A stretch of DNA of 64,000 nt from the NCBI GenBank assembly GCA_037446395.1, contig JBBIIP010000008.1:1-64000 (forward strand). Reading direction: 5' to 3'. A program made the position numbers and the translations under genes. This DNA comes from JAAYJT01 sp037446395 (GTDB lineage: Bacteria; Bacteroidota; Bacteroidia; Bacteroidales; JAAYJT01). Below, one piece after another: positions 10,146 through 18,710 of the stretch (positions within the stretch are counted from its first letter, which is position 1; every line of letters starts with the position of its first letter). The notes under the pieces were generated by a model that made no database searches, was not told the DNA's origin, and saw only the letters and a list, made by a program, of their open reading frames with translations.

Positions 10146-10511
10146 TTAAATATTTCGTTTGCCTTGTCCCCGCTGAACCAACATATAGAAATCATTTTCG
10201 AGTGCAATGTAACCATATTCATAGCAAAAATGATATACCGCACCTTTCTGGGTGGTATAAATACCGGTGAAATAATTAAAGTTAAAACCCTTTTCGGTCA
10301 ATTTGTTGCGATGAACCGTTGTTTTGTCAACGGGATTAAGCTCAGCCAATATCCGGCGGTTTTTTCTAAGGATGGCATTAATGCGGCGCACCAGGTTTGT
10401 AGTTTCGCTGTTGATGCGATTATTGAAATTGTTTCTGCAAATATCATTGCAAAACTTTTTGTCGGCGCGGCCTACCAATAAATCGCCACAATCGAGGCAT
10501 TTTCGTTCCAT
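10146..10511 (-). CDS. small zinc-ribbon protein of unknown function
   Basis: A 121-residue protein that begins with a Cys4 zinc site: Cys5-x2-Cys8 and Cys21-x3-Cys25 (CLDCG and KKFCNDICR). The remainder is basic and probably alpha/beta, without a known catalytic motif. Similar short DUF2116-like zinc-ribbon proteins occur in Bacteroidetes as conserved hypotheticals, from memory. The gene lies immediately upstream of polA (5-bp gap) and is divergent from ssb, which hints at a nucleic-acid role. That is inference from context only. Confidence 0.75.
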   Translation of the reverse strand: MERKCLDCGDLLVGRADKKFCNDICRNNFNNRINSETTNLVRRINAILRKNRRILAELNPVDKTTVHRNKLTEKGFNFNYFTGIYTTQKGAVYHFCYEYGYIALENDFYMLVQRGQGKRNI

Positions 10512-10559
10512 ATTATTCTACTGATAAATAATTTGTAAAAGTATGCTTTTTCCCCTACC

Positions 10560-10571
10560 CGTTTGCAAACG
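10560..10571. promoter_or_regulatory. 12-bp perfect palindrome, candidate operator between the zinc-ribbon gene and ssb
   Basis: CGTTTGCAAACG is its own reverse complement and lies in the 207-bp divergent intergenic region, 48 bp from the zinc-ribbon/polA start and about 63 bp upstream of the ssb -7 element. Its form resembles a dimeric repressor site. No regulator is known. Confidence 0.35.
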
Positions 10572-10633
10572 CTTACAAACAACTATATCCGGATACAAAT
10601 GTTTTTTATACGACACAGGTTTTCAAGTGGTTA

Positions 10634-10641
10634 TACTTTTG
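10634..10641 (+). promoter_or_regulatory. -7 promoter element of ssb
   Basis: TACTTTTG matches TAnnTTTG. Initiation near 10648 would leave a leader of about 70 nt before the ATG at 10719. Confidence 0.5.
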
Positions 10642-10718
10642 CCTCGTCATTCAAAACTAAAACGACACCAATTAATCAAACAAAATTAACCGCCTGAAAA
10701 GGCACAAAACAAAAAATC

Positions 10719-11060
10719 ATGAATGCAATGAAAAATCGCGTACAACTAATTGGACGCCTGGGCCAAAACCCCGAAGTAAAACAATTTGAAAAAGGACGCA
10801 AGATGGTGCGCTTCAGCCTCGCCACCAACGAAGAGTATGCCAACAATGACGGCGAAAAAGTGAAACAAACCACCTGGCACAACCTCGTGGCTTGGGGTAA
10901 ACTAGCCGAAATCTGCGAAAAGTACCTGAAAAAAGGCAACGAAGTTGCGGTTGAAGGCAAACTGATCTATCGCAACTGGGACGATAAGGAAGGCACCAAA
11001 CACTACATGACCGAGATACACCTGAACGAAATGCTGATGCTCGACGGGAAGGCAAACTAA
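10719..11060 (+). CDS. ssb: single-stranded DNA-binding protein, short form
   Basis: A 113-residue SSB with a complete OB fold (NRVQLIGRLGQNPEVK at the N-terminus, then TTWHNLVAWGKLAEICEKYL and GNEVAVEGKLIYRNW). SSB coats single-stranded DNA in replication and repair. It ends at LMLDGKAN directly after the OB fold. The disordered linker and acidic tip (normally ending near DDDIPF) that recruits partner proteins are absent, and the usual length is 140-180 residues. The stop is followed by a terminator, and there is no downstream frame to suggest a frameshift. It is either a specialised second SSB or a naturally tail-less one. Confidence 0.92.
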   Translation: MNAMKNRVQLIGRLGQNPEVKQFEKGRKMVRFSLATNEEYANNDGEKVKQTTWHNLVAWGKLAEICEKYLKKGNEVAVEGKLIYRNWDDKEGTKHYMTEIHLNEMLMLDGKAN

Positions 11061-11085
11061 GGCATACACTGTTAATTATCTGTTC

Positions 11086-11123
11086 AAAACCGGCTTCGCG
11101 AATGTGTGTGGCCGGTTTTTATT
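11086..11123 (+). terminator. rho-independent terminator after ssb
   Basis: AAAACCGGC (11086-11094) pairs exactly with GCCGGTTTT (11111-11119) across a 16-nt loop, followed by more T residues. It lies 25 nt after the ssb stop and separates it from the lipocalin gene. Confidence 0.75.
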
Positions 11124-11148
11124 TGTTTTACTTTTACAAAAAAATCCC

Positions 11149-11676
11149 ATGATGCCCATTCGATCATTATTTGTTTCTCTCGCCGGATTAATCCTGGGGA
11201 GTTGCCATGCGTCTCCTGAAACCCCGACAAACGTGGGCAGCGTTGATCTTGAAAAATATACTGGCCGTTGGTATGAGATTGCCAGTTTTCCGGCATCCTT
11301 TCAGAAAGGCTGCCATTGCACTACCGCCGAATATCAACTTACCGGCAAAAAATATATTCGTGTGATCAACCGCTGCCGCCGCAATGCGGTTGATGGCAAA
11401 GCCTCAGGCATCACCGGTAGGGCTTATCCCGTGAAAGGATCGAATAATACCAAATTAAAGGTGCAGTTTTTCTGGCCTTTCCGTGGCGACTACCACATTA
11501 TTATATTGGCTCCTGATTACAGCTATGCTGTTGTTGCATCCGGGAAAAATTATCTTTGGATTTTGAGCCGGTCTGCAACGATTCCGGATTCATTATACCA
11601 GGAACTTACCGATAAACTTTCCGTGATGGGGTTTGATATAAACCGCCTTCAGCGAACTGCTCAAAATTGTGACTGA
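11149..11676 (+). CDS. lipocalin family outer-membrane lipoprotein (Blc-like)
   Basis: A 175-residue lipocalin. The first structurally conserved region is clear (KYTGRWYEIASFP, the GxW motif), followed by beta-strands typical of bacterial Blc/apolipoprotein-D-like proteins, which bind lipids or hydrophobic ligands. A lipoprotein signal (MMPIRSLFVSLAGLILGSC) ends in the lipobox LGSC, so the mature protein should be acylated at Cys and membrane anchored. The start is taken at 11149, or the adjacent ATG at 11152; a longer frame from 11104 would run through the ssb terminator. Two extra cysteines (GCHC) lie early in the barrel and one near the C-terminus (NCD), allowing a disulfide. Confidence 0.87.
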   Translation: MMPIRSLFVSLAGLILGSCHASPETPTNVGSVDLEKYTGRWYEIASFPASFQKGCHCTTAEYQLTGKKYIRVINRCRRNAVDGKASGITGRAYPVKGSNNTKLKVQFFWPFRGDYHIIILAPDYSYAVVASGKNYLWILSRSATIPDSLYQELTDKLSVMGFDINRLQRTAQNCD

Positions 11677-11711
11677 GCCCACTTAATGAATCTTAATTAA
11701 TCGAATAACTT

Positions 11712-13100
11712 ATGCCCGTATCTTCCTCAAAATCAGCCACAAAAGAACGAACCAAAAAGGCTGGCTCCGATAAAGCATCTAAAATATTTGTACTCGACAC
11801 TTCAGTGATCCTGTATAACCACAACAGCATCAACAGTTTCGAAGATAACGACATCGTTATTCCAATTACCGTACTCGAGGAGCTCGACAACTTCAAGAAA
11901 GGCAATGAAATGATCAATTTCGAAGCCCGCGAATTTATTCGAATCATGGATAAGTTATCGTTGAACCATACCCTGCAGGATTGGATCAAGCTCGGAAACG
12001 AAAAAGGAGGCAGATTTAAAGTGGTGATGAACGAAAGCCCCGGGGAAATGACCGTTGATGCACGAAAGATATTCGACGAAAATAAACCTGATCACCGGAT
12101 ATTGAATGCAGCAATAATCATTCAACAAAAGCATCCTGAACGCAAAGTGGTGTTGGTATCAAAAGACATTAACCTGCGACTGAAAGCCAAATCGCTCAAT
12201 ATACCCGCAGAAGACTTTTTAACAGGAAAGATTAAAGATATTGAAGGCTTGTACTCCGGCAAGACAGTTATTGAAGGCCTCGATAAGGAGGTAATTGATT
12301 TACTTTATCAGGAAGGCTTCTGTGAGCCCGCACAAATCGGGCTGCATCATCCCATTCCAAATCAGTATTTCATTTTAAAGAATACCAAAAACTCAGCCCT
12401 GGCTTTTTACAACCCTATTAGCGAAAAAGTTGAACGTGTCGAAAAAAGATCTGTCTATCGCATTAGTCCCCGAAACGCAGAGCAGGTATTTGCGATCCAT
12501 GCCCTATTAAACCCAGATGTACGTCTCGTATCATTGCAGGGAGTGGCAGGCACAGGAAAAACCCTGCTAACCCTTGCAGCAGCATTGGAGCAGCGCAGGA
12601 ACTACAAACAAATCTATCTTTCGCGCCCCATCGTACCACTGAGCAATAAAGACATAGGCTACCTTCCGGGAGATATCAAATCGAAGGTGAATCCTTACAT
12701 GGAACCACTTTATGACAACCTCAAGTTTATACAGAATCAGTATAGCGAAAAAGACAAAGAATATAAAGTCGTTACCGAATCACTTGAAAACGAAAAATTA
12801 TTGATTCAGCCTCTGGCCTACATCCGCGGCCGAAGCATCAGCAATGTGTTTTTTATTGTAGATGAAGCCCAAAACCTCACACCTCATGAAATAAAGACCA
12901 TCATTACTAGGGCGGGCGAGAATACAAAAATAATTTTCACGGGCGACATCTATCAAATTGACACACCGTATCTCGATTCGCAAAGTAATGGCTTATCAGT
13001 TTTGATTGATAAGGTTAAATATCATCCGATTTATGCACACATACGCCTCGAAAAAGGCGAACGCAGCGATCTGGCAAATTTGGCCAATGATATGTTGTAA
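11712..13100 (+). CDS. PIN domain-PhoH family ATPase (PhoH2-like)
   Basis: A 462-residue fusion of an N-terminal PIN nuclease domain (from VLDTSVILY near residue 28, with further acidic positions in LEELDNF and SKDINLRLKAK) to a C-terminal PhoH ATPase. The PhoH part carries Walker A GVAGTGKTLL near residue 278, Walker B FFIVDEAQN near 380 and the sensor segment FTGDIYQID. PIN-PhoH proteins are reported to unwind and cleave RNA. The ATG at 11712 follows the lipocalin stop by 35 nt. The gene is convergent with the M28 gene, with only 3 bp between stops. Confidence 0.93.
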   Translation: MPVSSSKSATKERTKKAGSDKASKIFVLDTSVILYNHNSINSFEDNDIVIPITVLEELDNFKKGNEMINFEAREFIRIMDKLSLNHTLQDWIKLGNEKGGRFKVVMNESPGEMTVDARKIFDENKPDHRILNAAIIIQQKHPERKVVLVSKDINLRLKAKSLNIPAEDFLTGKIKDIEGLYSGKTVIEGLDKEVIDLLYQEGFCEPAQIGLHHPIPNQYFILKNTKNSALAFYNPISEKVERVEKRSVYRISPRNAEQVFAIHALLNPDVRLVSLQGVAGTGKTLLTLAAALEQRRNYKQIYLSRPIVPLSNKDIGYLPGDIKSKVNPYMEPLYDNLKFIQNQYSEKDKEYKVVTESLENEKLLIQPLAYIRGRSISNVFFIVDEAQNLTPHEIKTIITRAGENTKIIFTGDIYQIDTPYLDSQSNGLSVLIDKVKYHPIYAHIRLEKGERSDLANLANDML

Positions 13101-13103
13101 CAA

Positions 13104-14120
13104 TCATTTCTCGAGGTAGCAAACCGCCAGCACCGTTTGACCGACTGCTTTTAGTGTGTTTTTATCAATCACATCCATATTATCGTTTAAGGTGTGCCAA
13201 TGCTCGAAAAACCCCGAGGGCGAATCCGCAGAATAATGGATGATGTCTATGGTAGGTATTTTTATAATCTGATTAATATACAAGTGATCATCAATTATGG
13301 GATTGGTTCGCTTGCGCGAGAAATAGCGTTCATATCCGATGGCGTGTCCAACATCCCAGACTTTCTTCATCACGTCTGCTGCAAATTGCTGGCTTGTGCC
13401 TTCCATTGTAAACACCGCGTCAGTTGCTCCAACCATGTCGAGAAGAATACCAAAACGGGCACGGTATCCGGGCACATGTGGATTACGTGCCCAGTGCTGC
13501 GATCCCAAAGCCCATGTGTCTTCCTTTCGGCCTTGCAGCTGCTGATGCTCACCATAATCCTCCCCATCAAAAAAAATGAGATCCACACCAAGAGTCGGCG
13601 GCTTGATTGAAAACTGTCGCGCGATTTCTAGCAAAACCCCCACCCCACTGGCACCATCATTGGCTCCCAGGATTGGTTTATGGTGGTTGGCAGGATCAGG
13701 ATCATGGTCTGCAAATGGTCGCGAATCCCAATGAGCACAAAGCAAAATTCTCGAATTACTTTCAGGATGAATAGAGCCTATGATGTTTTTCAGGTTCAAT
13801 ATCGTGCCATCAAATGCTCTAACCCGGGCTGTTTGTATGTTTACGCTTGGGGTAAACCTTTTCAAGGTTGCTGCTAAGTAGTTGGCACAAGCCTCGTGAG
13901 CAGCAGTGTTCGGAACCCTTGGCCCAAAATTCACCTGGGCGTGAACAAATTGATAGGCCGAGTCTTCGTTAAATTCCGGAACACCCGCAGCGCTTATGCG
14001 TTCAGAAATGCTTTGAGTATTTGGCATTGGTTTATTGCGGGTTTCGCCACAACTATATAGTAAGACCAAAGAAGTAACCAGGATAAAAAAAACAATAACA
14101 TTCGCTCTCATCCATAACAT
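13104..14120 (-). CDS. M28-family glutaminyl-peptide cyclotransferase-like lipoprotein (PgQC type)
   Basis: An approximately 338-residue M28 fold. Metal-binding segments are AHWDSRP (near residue 130), GANDGASG, FFDGEDYGE, a conserved Asp in ILLDMVGA and FFEHWHTLND. The pattern NFGPRVPNT...NHHKPILGANDGASGVGVLLE...LGSQHWARNPHVP closely resembles Porphyromonas gingivalis glutaminyl cyclase as I recall it, favouring N-terminal Gln cyclisation over aminopeptidase activity. The N-terminus is a lipoprotein signal with lipobox LYSC, placing it in a membrane facing the periplasm. The start at 14120 lies 1 bp after the nitroreductase stop; an ATG at 14111 is an alternative. Confidence 0.85.
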   Translation of the reverse strand: MLWMRANVIVFFILVTSLVLLYSCGETRNKPMPNTQSISERISAAGVPEFNEDSAYQFVHAQVNFGPRVPNTAAHEACANYLAATLKRFTPSVNIQTARVRAFDGTILNLKNIIGSIHPESNSRILLCAHWDSRPFADHDPDPANHHKPILGANDGASGVGVLLEIARQFSIKPPTLGVDLIFFDGEDYGEHQQLQGRKEDTWALGSQHWARNPHVPGYRARFGILLDMVGATDAVFTMEGTSQQFAADVMKKVWDVGHAIGYERYFSRKRTNPIIDDHLYINQIIKIPTIDIIHYSADSPSGFFEHWHTLNDNMDVIDKNTLKAVGQTVLAVCYLEK

Positions 14121-14121
14121 G

Positions 14122-14724
14122 TTAATGGTTAAATAAGCTGCTTGGGGACCCGTGCTTTTTTTCGAACACAAAAGTACTAAAATCATTGCGCATCCTCTCG
14201 CCTTTTTCTAGTACCTGTAGGTTTGGATGCAAATTGTCAGCATTGCCGTAGTAACCGATTGCCACAACAACAATGGGCTTGATGGATTCGGGAAGGCTAA
14301 AAGACGCTGATACTTTCTCTTTGTTGAACCCGCCCATCTGGTGAACAAACAAACCCAGATCGGTTGCCTGCAAGCTCAGTGTTGCCACAGCCTGACCTGT
14401 GTCATATTCGAAGGATGGGTTAGGGCCACCTGTTTTCTGGCGAATACTGTCGGCAGAAACTAAAACCAACACTGGTGCATCCCTTGCCCACAATTGGTTA
14501 AATTCAACCAGTGAATCAAAAATATCATTCCAGGATTTGTCTCCTTTGTAACCAAGAATGAATCTCCAGGGTTGGTCGTTCGATCCCGAGGCAGCCCAAC
14601 GGGCAGCCTCGAACAGGCTCTTCAATTTTTGTTCTTCAACAGGTCGTGAATTGTATGCCCTGGGGCTCCACCGTCTTTTGATCATAGGATGAACCGGATG
14701 GATATTGTTTGCAGGTTTTTCCAT
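14122..14724 (-). CDS. nitroreductase family flavoprotein
   Basis: A 200-residue FMN-dependent oxidoreductase of the nitroreductase superfamily. Diagnostic segments are RRWSPRAYNSRPV (FMN phosphate contact), AARWAASGSNDQPWRF, DTGQAVATLSLQATDLGLFVHQMGGF and PIVVVAIGYYG. Members reduce nitro compounds, quinones or other acceptors with NAD(P)H; the physiological substrate cannot be read from sequence. No signal peptide, so cytoplasmic. It is the first gene of a two-gene unit with the M28 cyclase (1-bp gap), and divergent from the TPR gene. Confidence 0.9.
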   Translation of the reverse strand: MEKPANNIHPVHPMIKRRWSPRAYNSRPVEEQKLKSLFEAARWAASGSNDQPWRFILGYKGDKSWNDIFDSLVEFNQLWARDAPVLVLVSADSIRQKTGGPNPSFEYDTGQAVATLSLQATDLGLFVHQMGGFNKEKVSASFSLPESIKPIVVVAIGYYGNADNLHPNLQVLEKGERMRNDFSTFVFEKKHGSPSSLFNH

Positions 14725-14938
14725 AATGCTAATTTTGTTGATTTAATCTTATAAACACCGTCTTAATCTAAGGTTTACTCTTCAGCCATATTGTCAGGTT
14801 ATATAGTAGCGAACTGATAGCCTGCATGATTATTGTGGTTTATATATCTACCGAATGTTGGGGTCATTCATACACCGATTACCATGTTCATAAAAACATT
14901 TTACCCTGTTTCAAAACCACACCAAAACAAATGATGCC

Positions 14939-17179
14939 ATGCAAATATCTGAAATTGAAGCCACATATTCAAAAATCAACGACCTGCTTTCGTCCAGGCG
15001 GATTGTAGAGGCCCTGGGTCTGCTCTTCGGCTCATTGCAGCGATTTGATTTGACTGAGCACCTGGCATCTCTTGAGAACTTGGAGCTGACCTATCATAAT
15101 TTGTTGAAATATACTGTGCTTATGGGCATAAAGGATTCCCAGCGGCAACAAATTCAAGATACGCTGGTGCGCGATTTATTTGAAATCTCTGACCATCTCA
15201 GGCATAAGATCTTTCTTCAAGGCACCTATCATTTGAAATTCGAAGGTTTAATTGAGCACGATCTTAGGATGAAACAACCGGGTGAAGAAATTGAAGAGCA
15301 TATTTCCAACCTGTTGCTTCAATCCAAACTTGACAACATCATGCAGGATGTTGATAAATCAGCCAATCAGAATAAACCTTCTGGCTATCGGGCCCGGCAG
15401 CAGCTCATAGCGAAACTTTTTGGAATGTTGTATGCATCGCACAAGCTTTCGAATGAGGCAAGTAAAATGGTGAACAAGCTGGTGCAGACAGAAAATATTT
15501 CCTGGCACGAAAAAAGCGTAATCATTAGTGCGATCACGTTGGGTTTGACAAAAGGGTTTGATGTCGGGAAGTTTGATATTCTTTTCGACACTTATCTCAT
15601 GGATGAATATCAGGTTTCACAGCGAGCATTTGCAGGGCTGATAATAGCGCTTTATCAATACGACAATCGCATTCCTTTTTATTCCCAAATCGAAAACCGA
15701 CTCAAGGCCATGCAAGGCGATGAAAATATGGAGCGCGACTTAAGGATGGTGCTCATGCAAATGACTAAAGCCAAAGATACCGATAAGGTATCCAGGAAAT
15801 TTCGTGACGAAATCATGCCTGAAATTATTAAGCAGGCTCCAAAAATTGAGGACAAACTCGGTTTGTTCCAGATTCTGCCTGATGACCTTGAAGGGGAAAA
15901 AAATCCAAAATGGCAATCGCTTTTCGAAGACTCGCCTGATCTGATCAGCCGGATGGAGGAGATTACACGAATGCAGGTCGAGGGCATGGATGTATTTATC
16001 AACACGTTTGCAAACCTAAAACACTATCCTTTTTTCCGACAATTGCATCATTGGTTTTTGCCATTCTTCAAAGAGCATCCAGAAATTTCAGGGGCAATTT
16101 TCGGCGAGGATAAAAGCTCAGGTGAGATATTCGTTGATGGACTTGAAAAGACGAACTATATCTGTAATTCCGATAAATATTCATTTTGCTTTAGTGTGCA
16201 ACACCTCCCGCAAACCCAAAAAGAAACACTCATACAGATGTTTGCAGCAGAAGTGGAGGGAATGAATGAGATGGCCAGCGAAGAAAAAATATTGAATACC
16301 GATGGCCAGACAAACAGCATTTATACTCAATATATCCAGGATTTGTACAGGTTTTTTAAACTACACCCTCTAAAGGATGATTTTATTGATGTTTTTAGTC
16401 TGAAATGCGATTTTCATAATAAGAATTTTTTCGGTCTGATGGCCGGCAGCGAGAGTACTTTGCGGGCAATCGGAGATTTTTATTTCGACCGTGATCATTT
16501 CGAATATGCGCTTGATGTGTATGAAAAACTTCTTGGGTTTGATACGGGCAAAGCCGAACTGTTTGAGAAAATAGCCTATTCGCATGAAAGGTTGGGTGCA
16601 TTCAGCAAGGCGTTGATTTATTATAGCCAGGCCGAATTATATGATTCGAATCGGGCTTGGAATTTGCAACGCATGGCTATTTGTCATCAAAAAATCGGCG
16701 ACCATGAAAAGGCTTTGAACTGCTATCAGGAAATTGACCTGCTGGAACCCAACAACGCGCAGACCCAGATACGCATAGGAAATTGCTTTCTGAGTCTCAA
16801 AAAATACGATCAGGCATTGAATGCATATTATAAGGTTGAGTTATCGGATGCAGCCAATAAAAAAATACTGCCACCCATCGGTTGGTGTCTCTTTGCGATA
16901 GGAAAGCCGCAGGAAGCAAGACCCTATTACGAAAAAATCATTTCGTCTGGTGCAAATCGCTATGATTATATGAATATGGGTCATGTATATTATTGTTTAG
17001 GAATGCGAAACCAAGCCATCGAAAGCTACTTAGCCTCAATCAACCAAAAAGACAATTCACCCGAGTTGTTTATTGCAAGTTTTCAGGAAGACTTACCTTA
17101 TCTGGGAAAAAATGGGGTTGATTTGTCTGAAATTCCATTGCTGATAGACTACATAGTTATTAACAGAAACAAGCCTTAA
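14939..17179 (+). CDS. large tetratricopeptide-repeat protein
   Basis: A 746-residue cytoplasmic-looking protein with no signal peptide or membrane segment. Residues 1 to about 500 are predicted helical without a recognised family. From about residue 525 there are at least five TPR units (for example ALDVYEKLLGFD, ALIYYSQAELYD, ALNCYQEIDLLEPNN, ALNAYYKVELSD, ARPYYEKII). TPRs mediate protein-protein contacts. The partner is unknown, and neighbours give no clear hint. The ATG at 14939 was chosen because it opens an amphipathic helix; no convincing promoter was found. Confidence 0.82.
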   Translation: MQISEIEATYSKINDLLSSRRIVEALGLLFGSLQRFDLTEHLASLENLELTYHNLLKYTVLMGIKDSQRQQIQDTLVRDLFEISDHLRHKIFLQGTYHLKFEGLIEHDLRMKQPGEEIEEHISNLLLQSKLDNIMQDVDKSANQNKPSGYRARQQLIAKLFGMLYASHKLSNEASKMVNKLVQTENISWHEKSVIISAITLGLTKGFDVGKFDILFDTYLMDEYQVSQRAFAGLIIALYQYDNRIPFYSQIENRLKAMQGDENMERDLRMVLMQMTKAKDTDKVSRKFRDEIMPEIIKQAPKIEDKLGLFQILPDDLEGEKNPKWQSLFEDSPDLISRMEEITRMQVEGMDVFINTFANLKHYPFFRQLHHWFLPFFKEHPEISGAIFGEDKSSGEIFVDGLEKTNYICNSDKYSFCFSVQHLPQTQKETLIQMFAAEVEGMNEMASEEKILNTDGQTNSIYTQYIQDLYRFFKLHPLKDDFIDVFSLKCDFHNKNFFGLMAGSESTLRAIGDFYFDRDHFEYALDVYEKLLGFDTGKAELFEKIAYSHERLGAFSKALIYYSQAELYDSNRAWNLQRMAICHQKIGDHEKALNCYQEIDLLEPNNAQTQIRIGNCFLSLKKYDQALNAYYKVELSDAANKKILPPIGWCLFAIGKPQEARPYYEKIISSGANRYDYMNMGHVYYCLGMRNQAIESYLASINQKDNSPELFIASFQEDLPYLGKNGVDLSEIPLLIDYIVINRNKP

Positions 17180-17254
17180 TGCTTTTTTCTTTTAACAGGG
17201 ATCCTTGCTTAAGAAATAATTCACCTTGAGCTAAATATCTTCATCTTTTTGTCG

Positions 17255-17262
17255 TATATTTG
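17255..17262 (+). promoter_or_regulatory. -7 promoter element of the unknown-trmH operon
   Basis: TATATTTG matches TAnnTTTG, about 49 nt upstream of the ATG at 17311. No clear -33 TTG at the right distance. Confidence 0.45.
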
Positions 17263-17310
17263 GTATTACTTTAAAATAAGATTTTAATCTATTCTTAAAA
17301 GTATGCATCC

Positions 17311-18021
17311 ATGACTGAGTCCATTACAATCGAACGCTATGGTGGCCACCTCAAGGAAGAGCCGCTGACATGCCTTGAAGACGAGATAATTGCTCCAAAC
17401 ACCTGTGTATTGGAAGCAAATGCTCCATTTTTTGGATATTATAGCGAGATGCCAGCTATCGCCAGGCCACAATATTTATATTGCGCCCTGAGTGGGCGTC
17501 AATCTTTCGAATCTATTGCCAGGGCCACACAAAATGTGAGAAAAAAGTTTCAAAAGAACTTTGATGCAGCCGAAGGTGAGATAACCTTTTTTGGGGAAAC
17601 TTGCCAGGTTATCCGCATTCGCAACCTTCATAAGTACAGTGATATCAGGACACTACAAAATCTCTATCTCGAAGAAGGAATTTTGCTTCGAAAAAAGACA
17701 CGAAAGGTAAAGAATGCAATGGCCATGATTCGGTTGCGCAAGTTCTTTAATCTTCGACCAATCGGACAGAACCTGTATTTCGATAGTGTTCAGGAGCACC
17801 ATGCCTATTTTAGCATCCCACATCAAATTGACTGGAGCTACTTCAAAGAAATCACGACAGAAGTGAAATATAACCCTGCTTTTTTTCATTTCGATGGTGC
17901 AATTTGCTTTATCTACGAGCAGGGCGAAGTTAAAGATATGATAAGGATATATCGTGAATATATTACAGCCGAAGAACTTAAGGCTATCCGTGACAAATAT
18001 TACAAAGTGATGAAACTTTAG
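17311..18021 (+). CDS. conserved-looking protein of unknown function
   Basis: A 236-residue protein that I do not recognise. It has no signal peptide or transmembrane segment. The middle is basic (RNVRKKFQ-like and LLRKKTRKVKNAMAMIRLRKFF), while the C-terminal third is aromatic and acidic (AFFHFDGAICFIYEQGEVKDMIRIY). Codon use resembles its neighbours, and it has its own -7 promoter, so it is probably a real gene. It is followed after 11 bp by a TrmH-family methyltransferase and is likely cotranscribed with it. Confidence 0.72.
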   Translation: MTESITIERYGGHLKEEPLTCLEDEIIAPNTCVLEANAPFFGYYSEMPAIARPQYLYCALSGRQSFESIARATQNVRKKFQKNFDAAEGEITFFGETCQVIRIRNLHKYSDIRTLQNLYLEEGILLRKKTRKVKNAMAMIRLRKFFNLRPIGQNLYFDSVQEHHAYFSIPHQIDWSYFKEITTEVKYNPAFFHFDGAICFIYEQGEVKDMIRIYREYITAEELKAIRDKYYKVMKL

Positions 18022-18032
18022 AGAAATAAGCG

Positions 18033-18593
18033 GTGATGATACGCAAGCTTACGCTATCAGAGTTGGGGCGAATGAGCCCTGAAGCATATAAGCACTCGAA
18101 AAAATTACCTTTGGTTATTGTACTCGACAACCTTCGAAGCCAGCATAATATTGGCTCATTGTTTCGAACAGCTGATGCATTCAGGCTTGAAAGCATCAGT
18201 TTGTGCGGTATTACTGCAAAACCACCCCAACGCGAAATCCAAAAAACTGCCTTAGGGGCAACTGAATCTGTTGATTGGAACTATTTTCCAACTACCCAAC
18301 AAGCCATCAGACAGCTCAGAGAAAAAAATTATTTTATCATCGCCGTTGAACAAACCGAGGGAAGCATCTCGCTTAAGTCATTCAATATACTTGAAAATCG
18401 GGGCATTGGGTTGATTTTTGGTAACGAGGTATCTGGGGTCGCCCAGGAAATTATTAACAGCGTTGATGCCTGCGTAGAGGTACCACAATTTGGAACTAAA
18501 CATTCAATGAATGTCTCTGTGAGTGCAGGCATCGTTATCTGGGATTTTTTTAATAAGATGATCTCTGTGAATCCCAACCTTCTAAAGGAATAA
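18033..18593 (+). CDS. TrmH/SpoU family RNA 2'-O-methyltransferase
   Basis: A 186-residue SPOUT-class enzyme that transfers methyl groups from S-adenosylmethionine to a ribose 2'-OH in tRNA or rRNA. The three SpoU motifs are present: LDNLRSQHNIGSLFRTADAF (motif 1, near residue 32), GLIFGNEVSGVAQEII (motif 2, near 127) and VPQFGTKHSMNVSVSAGI (motif 3, near 150), which form the trefoil-knot AdoMet site. The target nucleotide cannot be assigned. There is no N-terminal RNA-binding extension such as that of RlmB. It is the second gene after the unknown 236-residue protein. Confidence 0.92.
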   Translation: MMIRKLTLSELGRMSPEAYKHSKKLPLVIVLDNLRSQHNIGSLFRTADAFRLESISLCGITAKPPQREIQKTALGATESVDWNYFPTTQQAIRQLREKNYFIIAVEQTEGSISLKSFNILENRGIGLIFGNEVSGVAQEIINSVDACVEVPQFGTKHSMNVSVSAGIVIWDFFNKMISVNPNLLKE

Positions 18594-18710
18594 ACAAATG
18601 TAAATTCATATAGATGAGTACCGGCATTGGTAATTTTGAATCTTTTAAAAGGTGCGAGAAAATATCTTTTCAAATTTCAGAAAAAAAAAAGGCATATCGC
18701 CTCGCAGGCA

